Part shown: positions 44,812 through 54,039 of the stretch, in pieces
How the letters are laid out: each line of letters starts with the position of its first letter
Position numbering within the stretch: the first letter of the stretch is position 1
Assembly (NCBI GenBank): GCA_011389745.1
Contig: JAABTQ010000007.1
Coordinates: forward strand, 1 to 64,000
DNA length: 64,000 nucleotides
Reading direction: 5' to 3'
Source: Desulfobacteraceae bacterium
Lineage (GTDB): Bacteria; Desulfobacterota; Desulfobacteria; Desulfobacterales; SKZT01
The notes under the pieces: model-generated
Told to the model about the DNA's origin: nothing
The model's input: only the letters and a program-made list of their open reading frames with translations
Database searches by the model: none
Program-made: the position numbers and the translations under genes

Positions 44812-45301
44812 TTGACCGAAGGCTTTCGTATAAGGCGATTCCTACCGCGGTGGAAAGATTCAGGCTCCTGATGCCGGTTGAAATAGGAATATTGTATGTG
44901 TCGTCGGGATACTTTTCGACAATATCAGCCGGCAGTCCCTTGGTCTCGGAACCGAAAATCAGGAACAGTCTTTGGGGTCGACTCATGGTCCAAAAGGATT
45001 TATTACCTATCTTGGAAAACAAGGCAATTTCATGTCTCAAGGGCGTCATTTTATCAAGAAACGCCTGAAAATTTTTCCATACCCAAAGCTGAACCCTGGG
45101 CCAATAATCGAGTCCGGCTCTTTTTACGTGTTTGTCATCCAGTAAAAATCCAAGGGGCTCAATCAGATGCAGGCAAGCATGTGCACCGATACAAGTGCGC
45201 CCGATGTTTCCGGTGTTCCAGTGAACTTCAGGTGAAACGAGCACCACATGTCTTTCCCAGGGGAAAGGGTCACTTTCAACTAAAATGTTTTCGGCTTGCA
45301 T
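44762..45301 (-). CDS. trmL: tRNA (cytidine/uridine-2'-O-)-methyltransferase TrmL
   Basis: The 179-residue SpoU-family protein has the trefoil-knot motifs NTGNIGRTCIGAHACLHLIE (motif 1), FLIFGSETKGLP (motif 2) and IRSLNLSTAVGIALYESL (motif 3). It 2'-O-methylates the wobble position of tRNA-Leu species. It overlaps prmA at its 3' end (convergent) and the upstream pyruvate-kinase-like gene at its start. Confidence 0.92.
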   Translation of the reverse strand: MQAENILVESDPFPWERHVVLVSPEVHWNTGNIGRTCIGAHACLHLIEPLGFLLDDKHVKRAGLDYWPRVQLWVWKNFQAFLDKMTPLRHEIALFSKIGNKSFWTMSRPQRLFLIFGSETKGLPADIVEKYPDDTYNIPISTGIRSLNLSTAVGIALYESLRSINPENEWTPKHSYAKQ

Positions 45302-45828
45302 ATGATTTCGCGTATTCGCATATCAAAAAAATCCGACTGGCACACCGGTTTCAGTACCACTGCGCAATCAGCCCCTTTAGCGGTTCCTCCCACGGCAATA
45401 ATATCTTTTCCACTAAGGGCACCTGCATCGGTTGCCATAATTGAAATTTCAACGGCCACTTTAATACCTTGTCCGAAAAGTCTTAATGTGTCGGCAATTA
45501 AAAGCACGGGGTAAATTCCGCTATATTTTTTGGCAACGGAACGTTCAAGGCCGGAAAGTGCATGGGTAGCCGCAACCACTTTAACACCTTCGTTTTCAAG
45601 GTTCATACGGACATTCCGGCTCATTTCCATCTTAAAGGATTCCCTGAAACCGCAATGGTAAGTGACCGCAATAATATCAAATCCCTTGCAAATTTCCAGG
45701 GCTTTATAGGCAGTGTCGCCTGTAGTGGATGCAACGACCACTTCGTTGATTCCGAGTTCCTGTCCTTTTTGAAAAGCAAGTTTTAGAGTCTGTTCGGTAT
45801 TTTCCTTACCGGGTTTATCAAAATACAT
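45280..45828 (-). CDS. Pyruvate kinase C-terminal-like (PK_C) stand-alone protein
   Basis: The 182-residue protein resembles the allosteric PK_C domain alone: NEVVVASTTGDTAYKALEI, DIIAVTYHCGF, and IMATDAGALSGKDIIAVGGT. No catalytic barrel is present. It may bind a small phosphorylated ligand. AAGGAGG precedes ATG 45828. Its end overlaps trmL by 22 bases. Confidence 0.75.
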   Translation of the reverse strand: MYFDKPGKENTEQTLKLAFQKGQELGINEVVVASTTGDTAYKALEICKGFDIIAVTYHCGFRESFKMEMSRNVRMNLENEGVKVVAATHALSGLERSVAKKYSGIYPVLLIADTLRLFGQGIKVAVEISIMATDAGALSGKDIIAVGGTAKGADCAVVLKPVCQSDFFDMRIREIICKPKTF

Positions 45829-45929
45829 GATGCCTCCTTAAGTTCAATCTTTTTATCAGTGATTCTTTATTGTATAATAATTTAATTTTGAGTCAACCTT
45901 TCAATTTTACACAAAGGATTGAAATTACC

Positions 45930-46769
45930 ATGATCATTGATTTTCATACACATATTTTTCCCAAATCGATTTGCGTGAACCGGCAGGACTTTTTTCCCGG
46001 TGAGCCGGCATTCAGGCTTCTTTACCAGTCGCCAAAGTCGAGGATGGTGGGTGCGAAAGAGATAGTTATGTCCATGGATGAACAAGGGGTGGATGTTTCT
46101 GTGGTATTTGGTTTTCCCTGGCGAAATGCAGAAATTTATAAAATGCATAACGATTATGTTTTAGACGCTACGACACGATTTCCTGAGAGACTGATCGGTT
46201 TTGCCTGTTTTGATCTGGATTCGGAAACAGCGGTAAAAGAGGCTTACAGATGTATTGAAAGCGGGCTTTCAGGGGTTGGAGAGCTGGCATTTTATGAATC
46301 GGGAATCGATGAAAAGTGCCTGGAGTTGCTTTCACCGGTGATGCAGCTTTGCCGACAAAGAGATCTTCCGGTCTTAATTCATACCAATGAGCCTGTCGGT
46401 CACCAATATCCGGGAAAAGCACCCATCAAATTGGAGCAGATTTACGAAATGGCGAAACGATTCTCCGAAAATAAACTGGTGCTGGCGCACTGGGGAGGCG
46501 GTATTTTCCTTTACAGCCTGCTAAAAAAAGAGGTCGGGGACGTTTTAAAAAATGTTTACCTGGATACGGCAGCGTCTCCTTATCTTTATGACCCTCAAAT
46601 ATATGCTATTGCCTGTAAACTGGTGGGACGGGAAAAAATTTTATTGGGTTCGGACTTTCCTCTCTTAAAACCAGACAGGTATTTTAAGGAGCTTGATGAC
46701 GCGGGCATATCGGGAAGTGACAGGGCTGCCATTTGCGGAGCCAATGCAAAAAGACTTTTATACCTTTAA
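45930..46769 (+). CDS. Amidohydrolase family 2 (TIM-barrel) protein
   Basis: The 279-residue protein starts MIIDFHTHIFP with the HxH metal ligands, contains ERLIGFACFDL, VLIHTNEPVGHQYPG (third ligand), LVLAHWGGG and a C-terminal ILLGSDFPLL Asp. It is a metal-dependent hydrolase or decarboxylase of the ACMSD/Amidohydro_2 group; the substrate is unknown. I chose ATG 45930, after AAAGGATT; the longer frame adds 20 residues encoded by AT-rich promoter-like sequence. Confidence 0.82.
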   Translation: MIIDFHTHIFPKSICVNRQDFFPGEPAFRLLYQSPKSRMVGAKEIVMSMDEQGVDVSVVFGFPWRNAEIYKMHNDYVLDATTRFPERLIGFACFDLDSETAVKEAYRCIESGLSGVGELAFYESGIDEKCLELLSPVMQLCRQRDLPVLIHTNEPVGHQYPGKAPIKLEQIYEMAKRFSENKLVLAHWGGGIFLYSLLKKEVGDVLKNVYLDTAASPYLYDPQIYAIACKLVGREKILLGSDFPLLKPDRYFKELDDAGISGSDRAAICGANAKRLLYL

Positions 46770-47542
46770 TTTTTATCAATCAAAAAGCTGTTTAGTGAAG
46801 ATAAGATATACTCAATTTTTTTCCGGTGTTCCGGAGGGACCATGAGCACCGGTATGGGAATATTTGATACAAGGCTTCCGTATTGCCCCTGGAGGCTATT
46901 TTTTTCATAACGATTTCTGTTTTTTTCATCGGACATTAAATGCAGCACATCTGTAAAGTTTCCCGAATATCCACCTGTATCCAAATGCTCGATAAATTGC
47001 ATAAAAACATCATTCACAGTCATCACCACCGGGTCCATTTCAGCAAATCCGGTTTCAGAGCAGCACCTTTTCGAGACCATGCATCGGCAACCAAAAGGGC
47101 GGAAATGATAATAAACGCATTCCAGTTTTTCCAGGAAAGGACATTTGCCCCATGAGGGATCACTCTGTTCCTCGGGAACATCCTTTCCCTGGGCACATAA
47201 TGATGCAATCCGGTTGAATGTCAGTTCCGGTTGAAAACGCCTATGCGGGCTGTTATTTAATTTTGTCAATAGCCCTGACTTATTTTTCAATATGAGGTTT
47301 TCAACAAGGTAATAGGCTTCCAGTGTGGTCATGGTCAGGTTGCAGGTACAGCAGTCGGCACAATACCTTTTGCAGGCGTGGGTGTAATCTGTTAAAAATT
47401 GTTCGTAAAGATTATAACCCTTGACGAGTGTGGATATTTTAGTTTTAAGGCTCAAATCAAATTTTTCCCAACCTGACTTTGTGAAGTTCTCAACCAAGAG
47501 ATCATATATATCCTTTATACCCCTTGACTTTGCTGAGCACAA
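46766..47542 (-). CDS. YkgJ-type Cys-cluster (putative zinc/iron-chelating) protein
   Basis: The roughly 258-residue protein has spaced Cys groups: CKRYCADCCTC near residue 57, then CPFLEKLECVYYHFRPFGCRC, which is the YkgJ/CxxCxxCC-type metal cluster signature. It probably binds Zn or an Fe-S cluster. The TTG at 47542 is the longest start; no ATG precedes the Cys motif, so the N-terminus is uncertain. Its stop overlaps the amidohydrolase end by 4 bases (convergent). Confidence 0.7.
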   Translation of the reverse strand: MCSAKSRGIKDIYDLLVENFTKSGWEKFDLSLKTKISTLVKGYNLYEQFLTDYTHACKRYCADCCTCNLTMTTLEAYYLVENLILKNKSGLLTKLNNSPHRRFQPELTFNRIASLCAQGKDVPEEQSDPSWGKCPFLEKLECVYYHFRPFGCRCMVSKRCCSETGFAEMDPVVMTVNDVFMQFIEHLDTGGYSGNFTDVLHLMSDEKNRNRYEKNSLQGQYGSLVSNIPIPVLMVPPEHRKKIEYILSSLNSFLIDKN

Positions 47543-47660
47543 CCCGTTACTTTATTTTTAAAAATAAAGGTGTCTGGTTTGCTTTCCTACGAGAAAATTG
47601 CTTCCATGAACACTGAAACCTTATTACTTAAAGATGAATCATTATTCCAAGGGAGGGAGT

Positions 47661-48767
47661 ATGAAAAGCAATGTTTATTTTATTGACTTGAGAGCGACAG
47701 CCAGGGAAAATTTTCCGGCCAAACTCAAAAGGCTTATGGAAACGGCCGGTATATCCAAAGTGGTTAAAAAAAAAGATCTGGTGGCTGTAAAACTTCACTT
47801 TGGTGAACTTGGCAATACAGCATTTATACGTCCTGTTTATATTCGCAAAATTGTTGAGACCATCAAGGGGCTGGGGGGGGAACCTTTTCTTACCGATGCC
47901 AATACCGTGTACGCCGGCACAAGAAGCAGCGCACCCCGGCATTTGACCACGGCGATCCAAAACGGCTTTGCCTATGCTGTGGTGGAAGCGCCGCTTGTAA
48001 TTGCCGACGGTCTTATGGGCCGAACTGAAACCGCTGTAACCATAAATCAGAAACGATTTAAAAAAGTCTACATTGGAAGCGAGATTGTTCAGGCTGACAC
48101 ACTGATCTCCGTTGCTCATTTCAAAGGGCATGAACTTTCCGGATTCGGTGGAACCATCAAGAATCTCGGTATGGGTTGCGCCTCCCGGAAGGGAAAGCTT
48201 GCTCAGCACTCTACCGTTAATCCGCAAGTTGTTGAGGAAAAATGCGAAGGATGCGGAGATTGTGTGTTGCGCTGTTCTCAGAAAGCCCTTCAGGTTATCG
48301 AAAAAAAGGCGGTCATTGATTCCAAGAAATGTATAGGGTGTGGTGAATGTATTTTGATATGTGAAAATGGGGCAATTGAAATCCAGTGGAACCAAGCCAT
48401 TCCGGTATTTTTGGAAAATATGGTGGAATACACCATGGGGGTATTGAAAAACAAGGTAGAGAAGGCATTTTTTATCAATTTTATTACAGATGTGTCTCCT
48501 GCGTGTGACTGCATGCCTGTAAATGATGCTCCCATTGTCAGAAATATCGGTGTTCTTGCCTCCACTGATCCTATTGCCATCGACCAGGCCTCCGTGGACC
48601 TGGTCAACCTCGAACCTGCTCTTCCCGGAACGTGTCTGACTATCAACACCGGTCCCGGAGAAGATAAGTTTAAAGGCGTTTATCCGGAAATAGATTGGAA
48701 AATACAACTCGATTATGCTAATGAGCTGGGGCTTGGAAGTACAGACTATGAATTGGTCAGGCTTTAA
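47661..48767 (+). CDS. DUF362 protein with two [4Fe-4S] clusters
   Basis: The 368-residue protein has a DUF362 domain (VAVKLHFGELGNTAFIRPVY, VAHFKGHELSGFGGTIKNLG) split by a ferredoxin insert with two motifs CEGCGDCVLRC and CIGCGECILIC (about residues 195-240). Such proteins are soluble electron carriers or unknown enzymes in anaerobes. ATG 47661 follows GGGAGGGAG. Its stop overlaps the convergent radical-SAM gene by 11 bases. Confidence 0.88.
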   Translation: MKSNVYFIDLRATARENFPAKLKRLMETAGISKVVKKKDLVAVKLHFGELGNTAFIRPVYIRKIVETIKGLGGEPFLTDANTVYAGTRSSAPRHLTTAIQNGFAYAVVEAPLVIADGLMGRTETAVTINQKRFKKVYIGSEIVQADTLISVAHFKGHELSGFGGTIKNLGMGCASRKGKLAQHSTVNPQVVEEKCEGCGDCVLRCSQKALQVIEKKAVIDSKKCIGCGECILICENGAIEIQWNQAIPVFLENMVEYTMGVLKNKVEKAFFINFITDVSPACDCMPVNDAPIVRNIGVLASTDPIAIDQASVDLVNLEPALPGTCLTINTGPGEDKFKGVYPEIDWKIQLDYANELGLGSTDYELVRL

Positions 48768-50070
48768 GGTGTTGAAATTTTTCCTTTGGTGGATTGAAAT
48801 ATCCGAATTTAATTTCCGGAAAGGTTTTGCGTACCTTTTTTATAAGGTTTTTCATGCCGATTGGAGGGGTGTGCGGAGCAGCCTTTGACATGGTTTGAAA
48901 ATACCTCAACGGATCGAAATTCAGATTTCGCCACTGGATCATATTGACCGGATGCTTTCTGAGAAAGTCCATTAAAGCTGTTGTTTCTTCCGGTGAATCA
49001 GTAAATCCAGGGCAATTCAAATAGTTGACGGCCACATGTTTTTTTAATTTCCCAGCCAGAAGGATACTTTCAGTAACATGAGAAAATTGATAACCTCTGG
49101 GTCGAAAATAAGTATCATAGCACGCTTTTCTTGTGCTGTTTATGCTGACACGGATACTGTCGAGACCGGAGATGAAAAGTTCTTCAATGATTTCAGGCTT
49201 GCTGGCATTGGTATTCATGTTGATGGTTCCTTCTATGGTTTGGGCACGGATTTTACGAATGGCTGGTAAAATTGTATGGGCGGCAAAGAGCGGATCTCCT
49301 TCACACCCCTGGCCAAAGCTGACAACGGCTTGTTTTACCCGGTGGATATGAGCCAGGGCAACTTCGGCAATTTCATCAGCGGTGGGAGTGAATGTAATTC
49401 TGCTCTGGCTGCAGGGGATTTGACTGTCTGTCTGAAGGGAAATACATCCCAGGCAACTGGAATTGCATTGTTTTGATGTGGGAAGTGGTGCTTCGAATCG
49501 TCCCAGGAAAAAATTTTTACCGGCAGGGCATCCATAAACCAGTGCACAATTTTCCAGATGAGCACGAAGGCGATTGTGAGGCATTTTTATTCGCATTTTT
49601 TCGACACCCTCCTGAATTTTTTCTAATTTCATTAACCTCAGGTCCTGGCGTTTTTCGTTATCAATACAGATAGCGGTTGTGACCATGCCATTTTGATACC
49701 ATCCAGCGGCACCATACGAAAAAAGGGGAAGCGGACCGGCGTGTTCATTTTCCTCATACGCGCTCGTTTGGGTAATCACATAACCGGGGGAATTGAAAAC
49801 AGCAACGGGAAACACCGGTTGGCCAGGGGTGTATGGGTTTTCATAAAGGGTTTCTATTTTGCCTCTTGAGATATTGTAAACCCGGGGACGTCTTTCAGGA
49901 AGCATCATAAGCTCACTGCCGTAGGGTACCTGAATTGTTTGACCTGGTGAAATCGGAGTTTGGAAAACTCCGGCCATACCTACCGCAGTGTATCCGTCCA
50001 GTTCAAAAATTTCTCCCCGTGCATTGGCAACAAGCGCGACAACAGTCCCCTGTTTTATCTTTTTCATCAA
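48757..50070 (-). CDS. Radical SAM protein with N-terminal extension
   Basis: The 437-residue protein holds a radical-SAM cluster motif QCNSSCLGCISL (C202-x3-C206-x2-C209) behind about 190 residues of an N-terminal domain of unknown fold. The core includes SFGQGCEGDPLF, NMNTNASKPEIIEELFISGL and SIRVSINSTRKACY. It cleaves SAM to make a 5'-deoxyadenosyl radical. Extra Cys residues (C220 and others) could hold a second site. The substrate is unknown. Confidence 0.85.
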   Translation of the reverse strand: MMKKIKQGTVVALVANARGEIFELDGYTAVGMAGVFQTPISPGQTIQVPYGSELMMLPERRPRVYNISRGKIETLYENPYTPGQPVFPVAVFNSPGYVITQTSAYEENEHAGPLPLFSYGAAGWYQNGMVTTAICIDNEKRQDLRLMKLEKIQEGVEKMRIKMPHNRLRAHLENCALVYGCPAGKNFFLGRFEAPLPTSKQCNSSCLGCISLQTDSQIPCSQSRITFTPTADEIAEVALAHIHRVKQAVVSFGQGCEGDPLFAAHTILPAIRKIRAQTIEGTINMNTNASKPEIIEELFISGLDSIRVSINSTRKACYDTYFRPRGYQFSHVTESILLAGKLKKHVAVNYLNCPGFTDSPEETTALMDFLRKHPVNMIQWRNLNFDPLRYFQTMSKAAPHTPPIGMKNLIKKVRKTFPEIKFGYFNPPKEKFQHLKA

Positions 50071-50242
50071 ATCAATCTCCTAATGACGTGCCGTAGTTTT
50101 GTATATTGAGTCTATGGGATGTTTAAAGGTTCAAATTTTCCGGCACCAGGCAACAAGTTAATTCTATCCTGAAACTCAAGTATTTCAGGAGTTGGTTTTA
50201 CTAATATTTTTTTAATGGGAAAATTATAACCGTTTCAATTGG

Positions 50243-50271
50243 TTGACAAGACCAAAGGGGGATACTATAAT
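50243..50271 (+). promoter_or_regulatory. Consensus sigma70 promoter of trxA
   Basis: TTGACA (50243-50248), 17-base spacer, TATAAT (50266-50271): a perfect match to the housekeeping consensus. It implies a leader of about 105 bases before trxA. The rest of the 315-base gap from 50071 has no other clear site. Confidence 0.8.
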
Positions 50272-50385
50272 TCGACCGTTTAATCTGTTCGACAAGCAAA
50301 TGAATTTATAAAGCTACTTTAACCGTAAAAATCTTAAATTACGAACAATAAATTTATTAACAATATTAAAGAAAGGAATCAGGTC

Positions 50386-50712
50386 ATGGCCGAAGGTATT
50401 TTGGAAGTCAGTGACAGCAGCTTTGATAGTGAGGTTTTGAAATCAGATAAACCCGTTTTGGTGGATTTCTGGGCACCATGGTGCGGTCCATGCAGGGCAA
50501 TCGCGCCGATTATTGAGGAGTTGGTCAAAGAGTACGGCGATCAAATAAAGTTTACAAAATGCAATGTCGATGACAATCCTGTTACACCTGGTCAGTATGG
50601 AATTAAGGCTATTCCCACGCTTATTTTTTTTAACAATGGTAAAGTAGAAAACCAGATTACCGGAATGGTAGCAAAATCCAAGCTTGTTGACACAATTAAA
50701 GGTGTTTTGTAG
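50386..50712 (+). CDS. trxA: Thioredoxin
   Basis: The 108-residue protein has the active site WCGPC (Trp32 to Cys36) and the cis-Pro loop IKAIPTL (Pro77). It reduces disulfides in the cytoplasm using thioredoxin reductase. AAAGGAAT precedes the ATG. bamD follows 126 bases downstream on the same strand. Confidence 0.96.
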   Translation: MAEGILEVSDSSFDSEVLKSDKPVLVDFWAPWCGPCRAIAPIIEELVKEYGDQIKFTKCNVDDNPVTPGQYGIKAIPTLIFFNNGKVENQITGMVAKSKLVDTIKGVL

Positions 50713-50838
50713 GTGTAAAGTCGCTTTGTTTCAACCATACGGATATTATCCAGCCAATATTGCGAAGGCAGGGAGTGGGCCATGCCGATTTGTTTTTTAC
50801 CGTGAAAGTTTAAAGCCGTATTTAAGGTAAATTGTGTT

Positions 50839-51495
50839 ATGCGATACAGGTTTTTTTTTATTTTATGCTTAATATCACTGGTACTTTTCACAGGGTGTTC
50901 GTGGTTTCAGGAAAAGGATGTCAAATCAGCCCCTGAACTAGCTGCAGACGGGATGGAAGAATACCGGCAAGGCAATTACAAAAGGGCCATTGAAAATTTT
51001 GAAAAATTAAGAGACTGGTACCCTTTTGACAGATATGCAATTTTAGCCGAATTAAAAATCGCTGATTCACATTATCAGCTCAAACAATATGATGAAGCTG
51101 TCGTTGCCTATCAGGAGTTCGAAAGCCTTCATCCTATGAATGAGGCAATACCATATGTGGTTTATCAAATCGGGCTCTGCTATTATGAGCAGATAACCAC
51201 TATTGATCGTGACCAGAGTGCGGCAAGAAATGCTTTGATGGTTTTTGAGCGGCTCCAGAGACAGTTTCCAGATCATCAATATTCCAAACGAGCAGGTGAA
51301 CATATTCACACGTGCCTGAAAAGTCTTGCAGGGCATGAGTTGTATGTCGGTAAATTTTATTTTAAGAAAAAAAATTATATAGCAGCTATGAACAGGTTTA
51401 AAACCATTATAAATGAATACCCGGATGTGGGAATTCATAAAGAGGCTTTGGATTACCTGGCACGATGTGAGGTAGCTATGCCAAGTAATAAATAG
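50839..51495 (+). CDS. bamD: Outer-membrane assembly lipoprotein BamD
   Basis: The 218-residue protein has a lipoprotein signal ending LFTGC (Cys20) and five TPR-like repeats, beginning ELAADGMEEYRQGNYKRAIE and continuing with DSHYQLKQYDEAVVAYQEF. It belongs to the BAM complex that inserts beta-barrels in the outer membrane. A hairpin terminator follows at 51513. Confidence 0.9.
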   Translation: MRYRFFFILCLISLVLFTGCSWFQEKDVKSAPELAADGMEEYRQGNYKRAIENFEKLRDWYPFDRYAILAELKIADSHYQLKQYDEAVVAYQEFESLHPMNEAIPYVVYQIGLCYYEQITTIDRDQSAARNALMVFERLQRQFPDHQYSKRAGEHIHTCLKSLAGHELYVGKFYFKKKNYIAAMNRFKTIINEYPDVGIHKEALDYLARCEVAMPSNK

Positions 51496-51512
51496 TATTG
51501 CCGGCTTTTTAT

Positions 51513-51541
51513 AAAGCCCCCTTATTTAACAAGGGGGCTTT
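51513..51541 (+). terminator. Rho-independent terminator after bamD
   Basis: Perfect 11-bp stem AAAGCCCCCTT / AAGGGGGCTTT with a 7-base loop, followed by GTCTTTC. Confidence 0.85.
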
Positions 51542-51588
51542 GTCTTTCATATGTTGGAAATCCGGTTGAAAAATAAATAATTAAAATC

Positions 51589-51617
51589 TTTACATAAATT
51601 TTTCTTTTATCTATAAA
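51589..51617 (+). promoter_or_regulatory. Promoter of rpmB
   Basis: TTTACA (51589-51594), 17-base spacer, TATAAA (51612-51617), close to sigma70 consensus and 67 bases upstream of rpmB. Confidence 0.65.
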
Positions 51618-51683
51618 GATCAGTTTGTATTTTTTGAATTAAACTGACTTATCAATAGAGAACGTATCAGGAGAGCTTAGAAA

Positions 51684-51875
51684 ATGGCAAAAATGTGTGA
51701 AATATGTGGAAAGAAGCCTATGGTAGGAAGTAACATCAGCCATGCCCATAATGTTACCAAACGCCGATTTAATCCCAACCTTCAGAGAGTAAAAACTCTT
51801 TTCGGAGGTCGAAGAAAAAAAATGATGGTTTGTACATCCTGCATCAAGGCGGGGTTTGTGGTTAAGGCGCCCTAA
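51684..51875 (+). CDS. rpmB: 50S ribosomal protein L28
   Basis: The 63-residue basic protein has the L28 pattern [30 protein letters not shown]. Two CxxC pairs (C5/C8 and C52/C55) mark the Zn-binding form. AGGAGAG precedes the ATG. It converges on spoT, 17 bases away. Confidence 0.95.
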   Translation: MAKMCEICGKKPMVGSNISHAHNVTKRRFNPNLQRVKTLFGGRRKKMMVCTSCIKAGFVVKAP

Positions 51876-51892
51876 AAATTCATATGGCGTTA

Positions 51893-54034
51893 TCAACGAT
51901 CTATTCTTTTGACTTCATGAACCATTGGTACTTTTTTGATTGAGATGAGAACGGTTTCAAGATGGGCGGTGTTTTCAACGGCCAACTCAAAAACATTTTC
52001 AACTTTTTCTTTGGTCCAAAAGGTCGTATTGACACTGATGATGTTGGCTTTGTTTTTACTGATGCTACCGGCAATGTCGGCCAAAAGGCCTACACGGTCA
52101 AGGGAACGAACGCGAATGGTCACCGGATATGAGTTGGTCGCTTCCTCATTCCAGGTCACATCAATCTGACGTTCAGGACTCGTTTTTAGAGCGTTTACAC
52201 AGTTTTTACGATGGATCGTCACGCCGTGGCCCCGGGTAATATATCCCGTGATGGCATCTCCGGGGACCGGCTGACAGCATTTGGCAAACCGGACAAGGAT
52301 ATCGTCAATACCCTTGACCAAAATACCCCCTCTGTTTTTTTTCGGCTGCACTTTCCCGGTTAGTTTGCCGATAATGGATTCATCTTCTTCTTCAGGTTTG
52401 GGAATAAACCTTTTGACCACCTGGAGAGGGGTAATCTTTCCATAACCTACGCTGGCAATCAATTCATCCTCTGTTTTGAACCCGAAGTTTTCAGCCGTTT
52501 TTTGCATATCATCGGTTTTGGAAATAGAATTGAAATTCAATCGGTGTTTCCGAAAGATTTTATCCAGCATTTCCCGGCCTAGAGTGACTGAACGTTCTTT
52601 TTCCTGCTGTTTTATCCATTGACGGATTCGTGAACGTGCCTTGACGGTTTTGACAAAATTAAGCCAGTCCTTACTTGGATTATGATTTTTTGTGGTGATA
52701 ATTTCCACTCGGTCGCCGGTCTTAAGCTCCGTGTTTAGCGAAACCATTCGGTTGTTGACCTTTGCACCGGTACACTGGTTGCCCACTTCCGTATGAATCA
52801 AATATGCAAAATCAATAGGTGTGGCACCTCTGGGAAGGGAATGGATTTCCCCGTTAGGTGTAAAAACATAAACCTCATCGGGAAAAAGATCGATTCGGAC
52901 ACTTTCAAGAAATTCATCCGGATCCTTAATGGTTTCCTGATTTTCCACCAGATTTTGGAGCCATGAATAGGTCTTGCTTACACTGTCGTCGACCACTCGC
53001 CCCTCTTTGTAGCCCCAGTGAGCTGCAATGCCGGAATTAGCCACCTTATCCATTTCCCAGGTTCTGATCTGAATTTCAATCCGGTCTCCATGGGAGTTGC
53101 TGACAGTGGTATGAAGAGACTGGTACATGTTGGGTTTAGGAAATCCAATGTAGTCCTTGAACTTTTTTGCGATAGGTTTCCAGATGGAGTGAATATGGCC
53201 CAAGGCTTCATAACATTGAGGTACCGTAACTAAGATAATGCGAAATGCCACAAGATCGTGGACATCTTCAAAAGTCAGGTTCTGGCTTTCCATCTTACTG
53301 TAAATACTCCAAAACTGCTTATATCGACCCTGAACCTCGCACGTTAAACCAACCTCCTCCATTTTTTCTGTAATTTTATGCTTAATGGTCTCTACAAAAA
53401 TCTCCCTTTCTTTCCTGTCCTTATTAACCAATCCCTTGAGCTTTTCATATTCGTCAGGAAGGATATACCTGAATGCAGTGTCTTCGAGTTCCTTTTTGAT
53501 CCAATAAATTCCAAGGCGAGCAGCAAGAGGAGCGTAGATGTCCATGGTTTCCTGCGCGATTTTTCGCTTTCGATCTTCTGATTTGTGAAACTGAAGTGTG
53601 CGTATATTATGAAGACGATCCGCCAGCTTGATAAAAATAACACGAATATCATTTGCCATGGCCAGGATCATTTTACGAAAATTTTCCGCTTGTCGCTCCT
53701 GTGAGCTTTTAAACGCTATCTTGCTCAGTTTGGTGACACCATCGACGATATGTGCCACATCTTTGCCGAACATGGATTCGATATCTTCCCGTGTGGCATG
53801 GGTGTCTTCAATCACATCGTGAAGAAGTGCTGCCGCAACACTGACAGGGTCAAGTTTCATGTCGGCCAATATTCCGGCCACCTCCAGAGGATGGGAAAGA
53901 TAAGGCTCACCTGACAGCCGGACTTGGCCATCGTGGACCCGTGCTGAATAAATATACGCCCTGTCTATAAGATCCAGCTCTGCTTCGGGATTGTACTCAA
54001 TAATTTTATCAATAATTTCAGTAATTCGAATCAT
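51893..54034 (-). CDS. spoT: Bifunctional (p)ppGpp synthetase/hydrolase RelA/SpoT
   Basis: The 713-residue protein has the HD hydrolase domain (RLSGEPYLSHPLEVAGILAD, LLHDVIEDTHA with His72-Asp73), the synthetase domain (YKQFWSIYSKMESQNLTFED), a TGS domain, helical and Zn-finger regions, and a C-terminal ACT domain (VGLLADIAGSISKNKANIIS). The intact HD motif implies it can degrade as well as make the alarmone. It ends the ispG-proS-spoT run; the gap to proS is 5 bases. Confidence 0.93.
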   Translation of the reverse strand: MIRITEIIDKIIEYNPEAELDLIDRAYIYSARVHDGQVRLSGEPYLSHPLEVAGILADMKLDPVSVAAALLHDVIEDTHATREDIESMFGKDVAHIVDGVTKLSKIAFKSSQERQAENFRKMILAMANDIRVIFIKLADRLHNIRTLQFHKSEDRKRKIAQETMDIYAPLAARLGIYWIKKELEDTAFRYILPDEYEKLKGLVNKDRKEREIFVETIKHKITEKMEEVGLTCEVQGRYKQFWSIYSKMESQNLTFEDVHDLVAFRIILVTVPQCYEALGHIHSIWKPIAKKFKDYIGFPKPNMYQSLHTTVSNSHGDRIEIQIRTWEMDKVANSGIAAHWGYKEGRVVDDSVSKTYSWLQNLVENQETIKDPDEFLESVRIDLFPDEVYVFTPNGEIHSLPRGATPIDFAYLIHTEVGNQCTGAKVNNRMVSLNTELKTGDRVEIITTKNHNPSKDWLNFVKTVKARSRIRQWIKQQEKERSVTLGREMLDKIFRKHRLNFNSISKTDDMQKTAENFGFKTEDELIASVGYGKITPLQVVKRFIPKPEEEDESIIGKLTGKVQPKKNRGGILVKGIDDILVRFAKCCQPVPGDAITGYITRGHGVTIHRKNCVNALKTSPERQIDVTWNEEATNSYPVTIRVRSLDRVGLLADIAGSISKNKANIISVNTTFWTKEKVENVFELAVENTAHLETVLISIKKVPMVHEVKRIDR

Positions 54035-54039
54035 CTAAA

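Noticed and set aside
47628-48707. Reverse 359-codon ORF opposite the DUF362 gene
   Set aside because: No recognisable domain, and the forward frame has ferredoxin motifs and a strong ribosome site.
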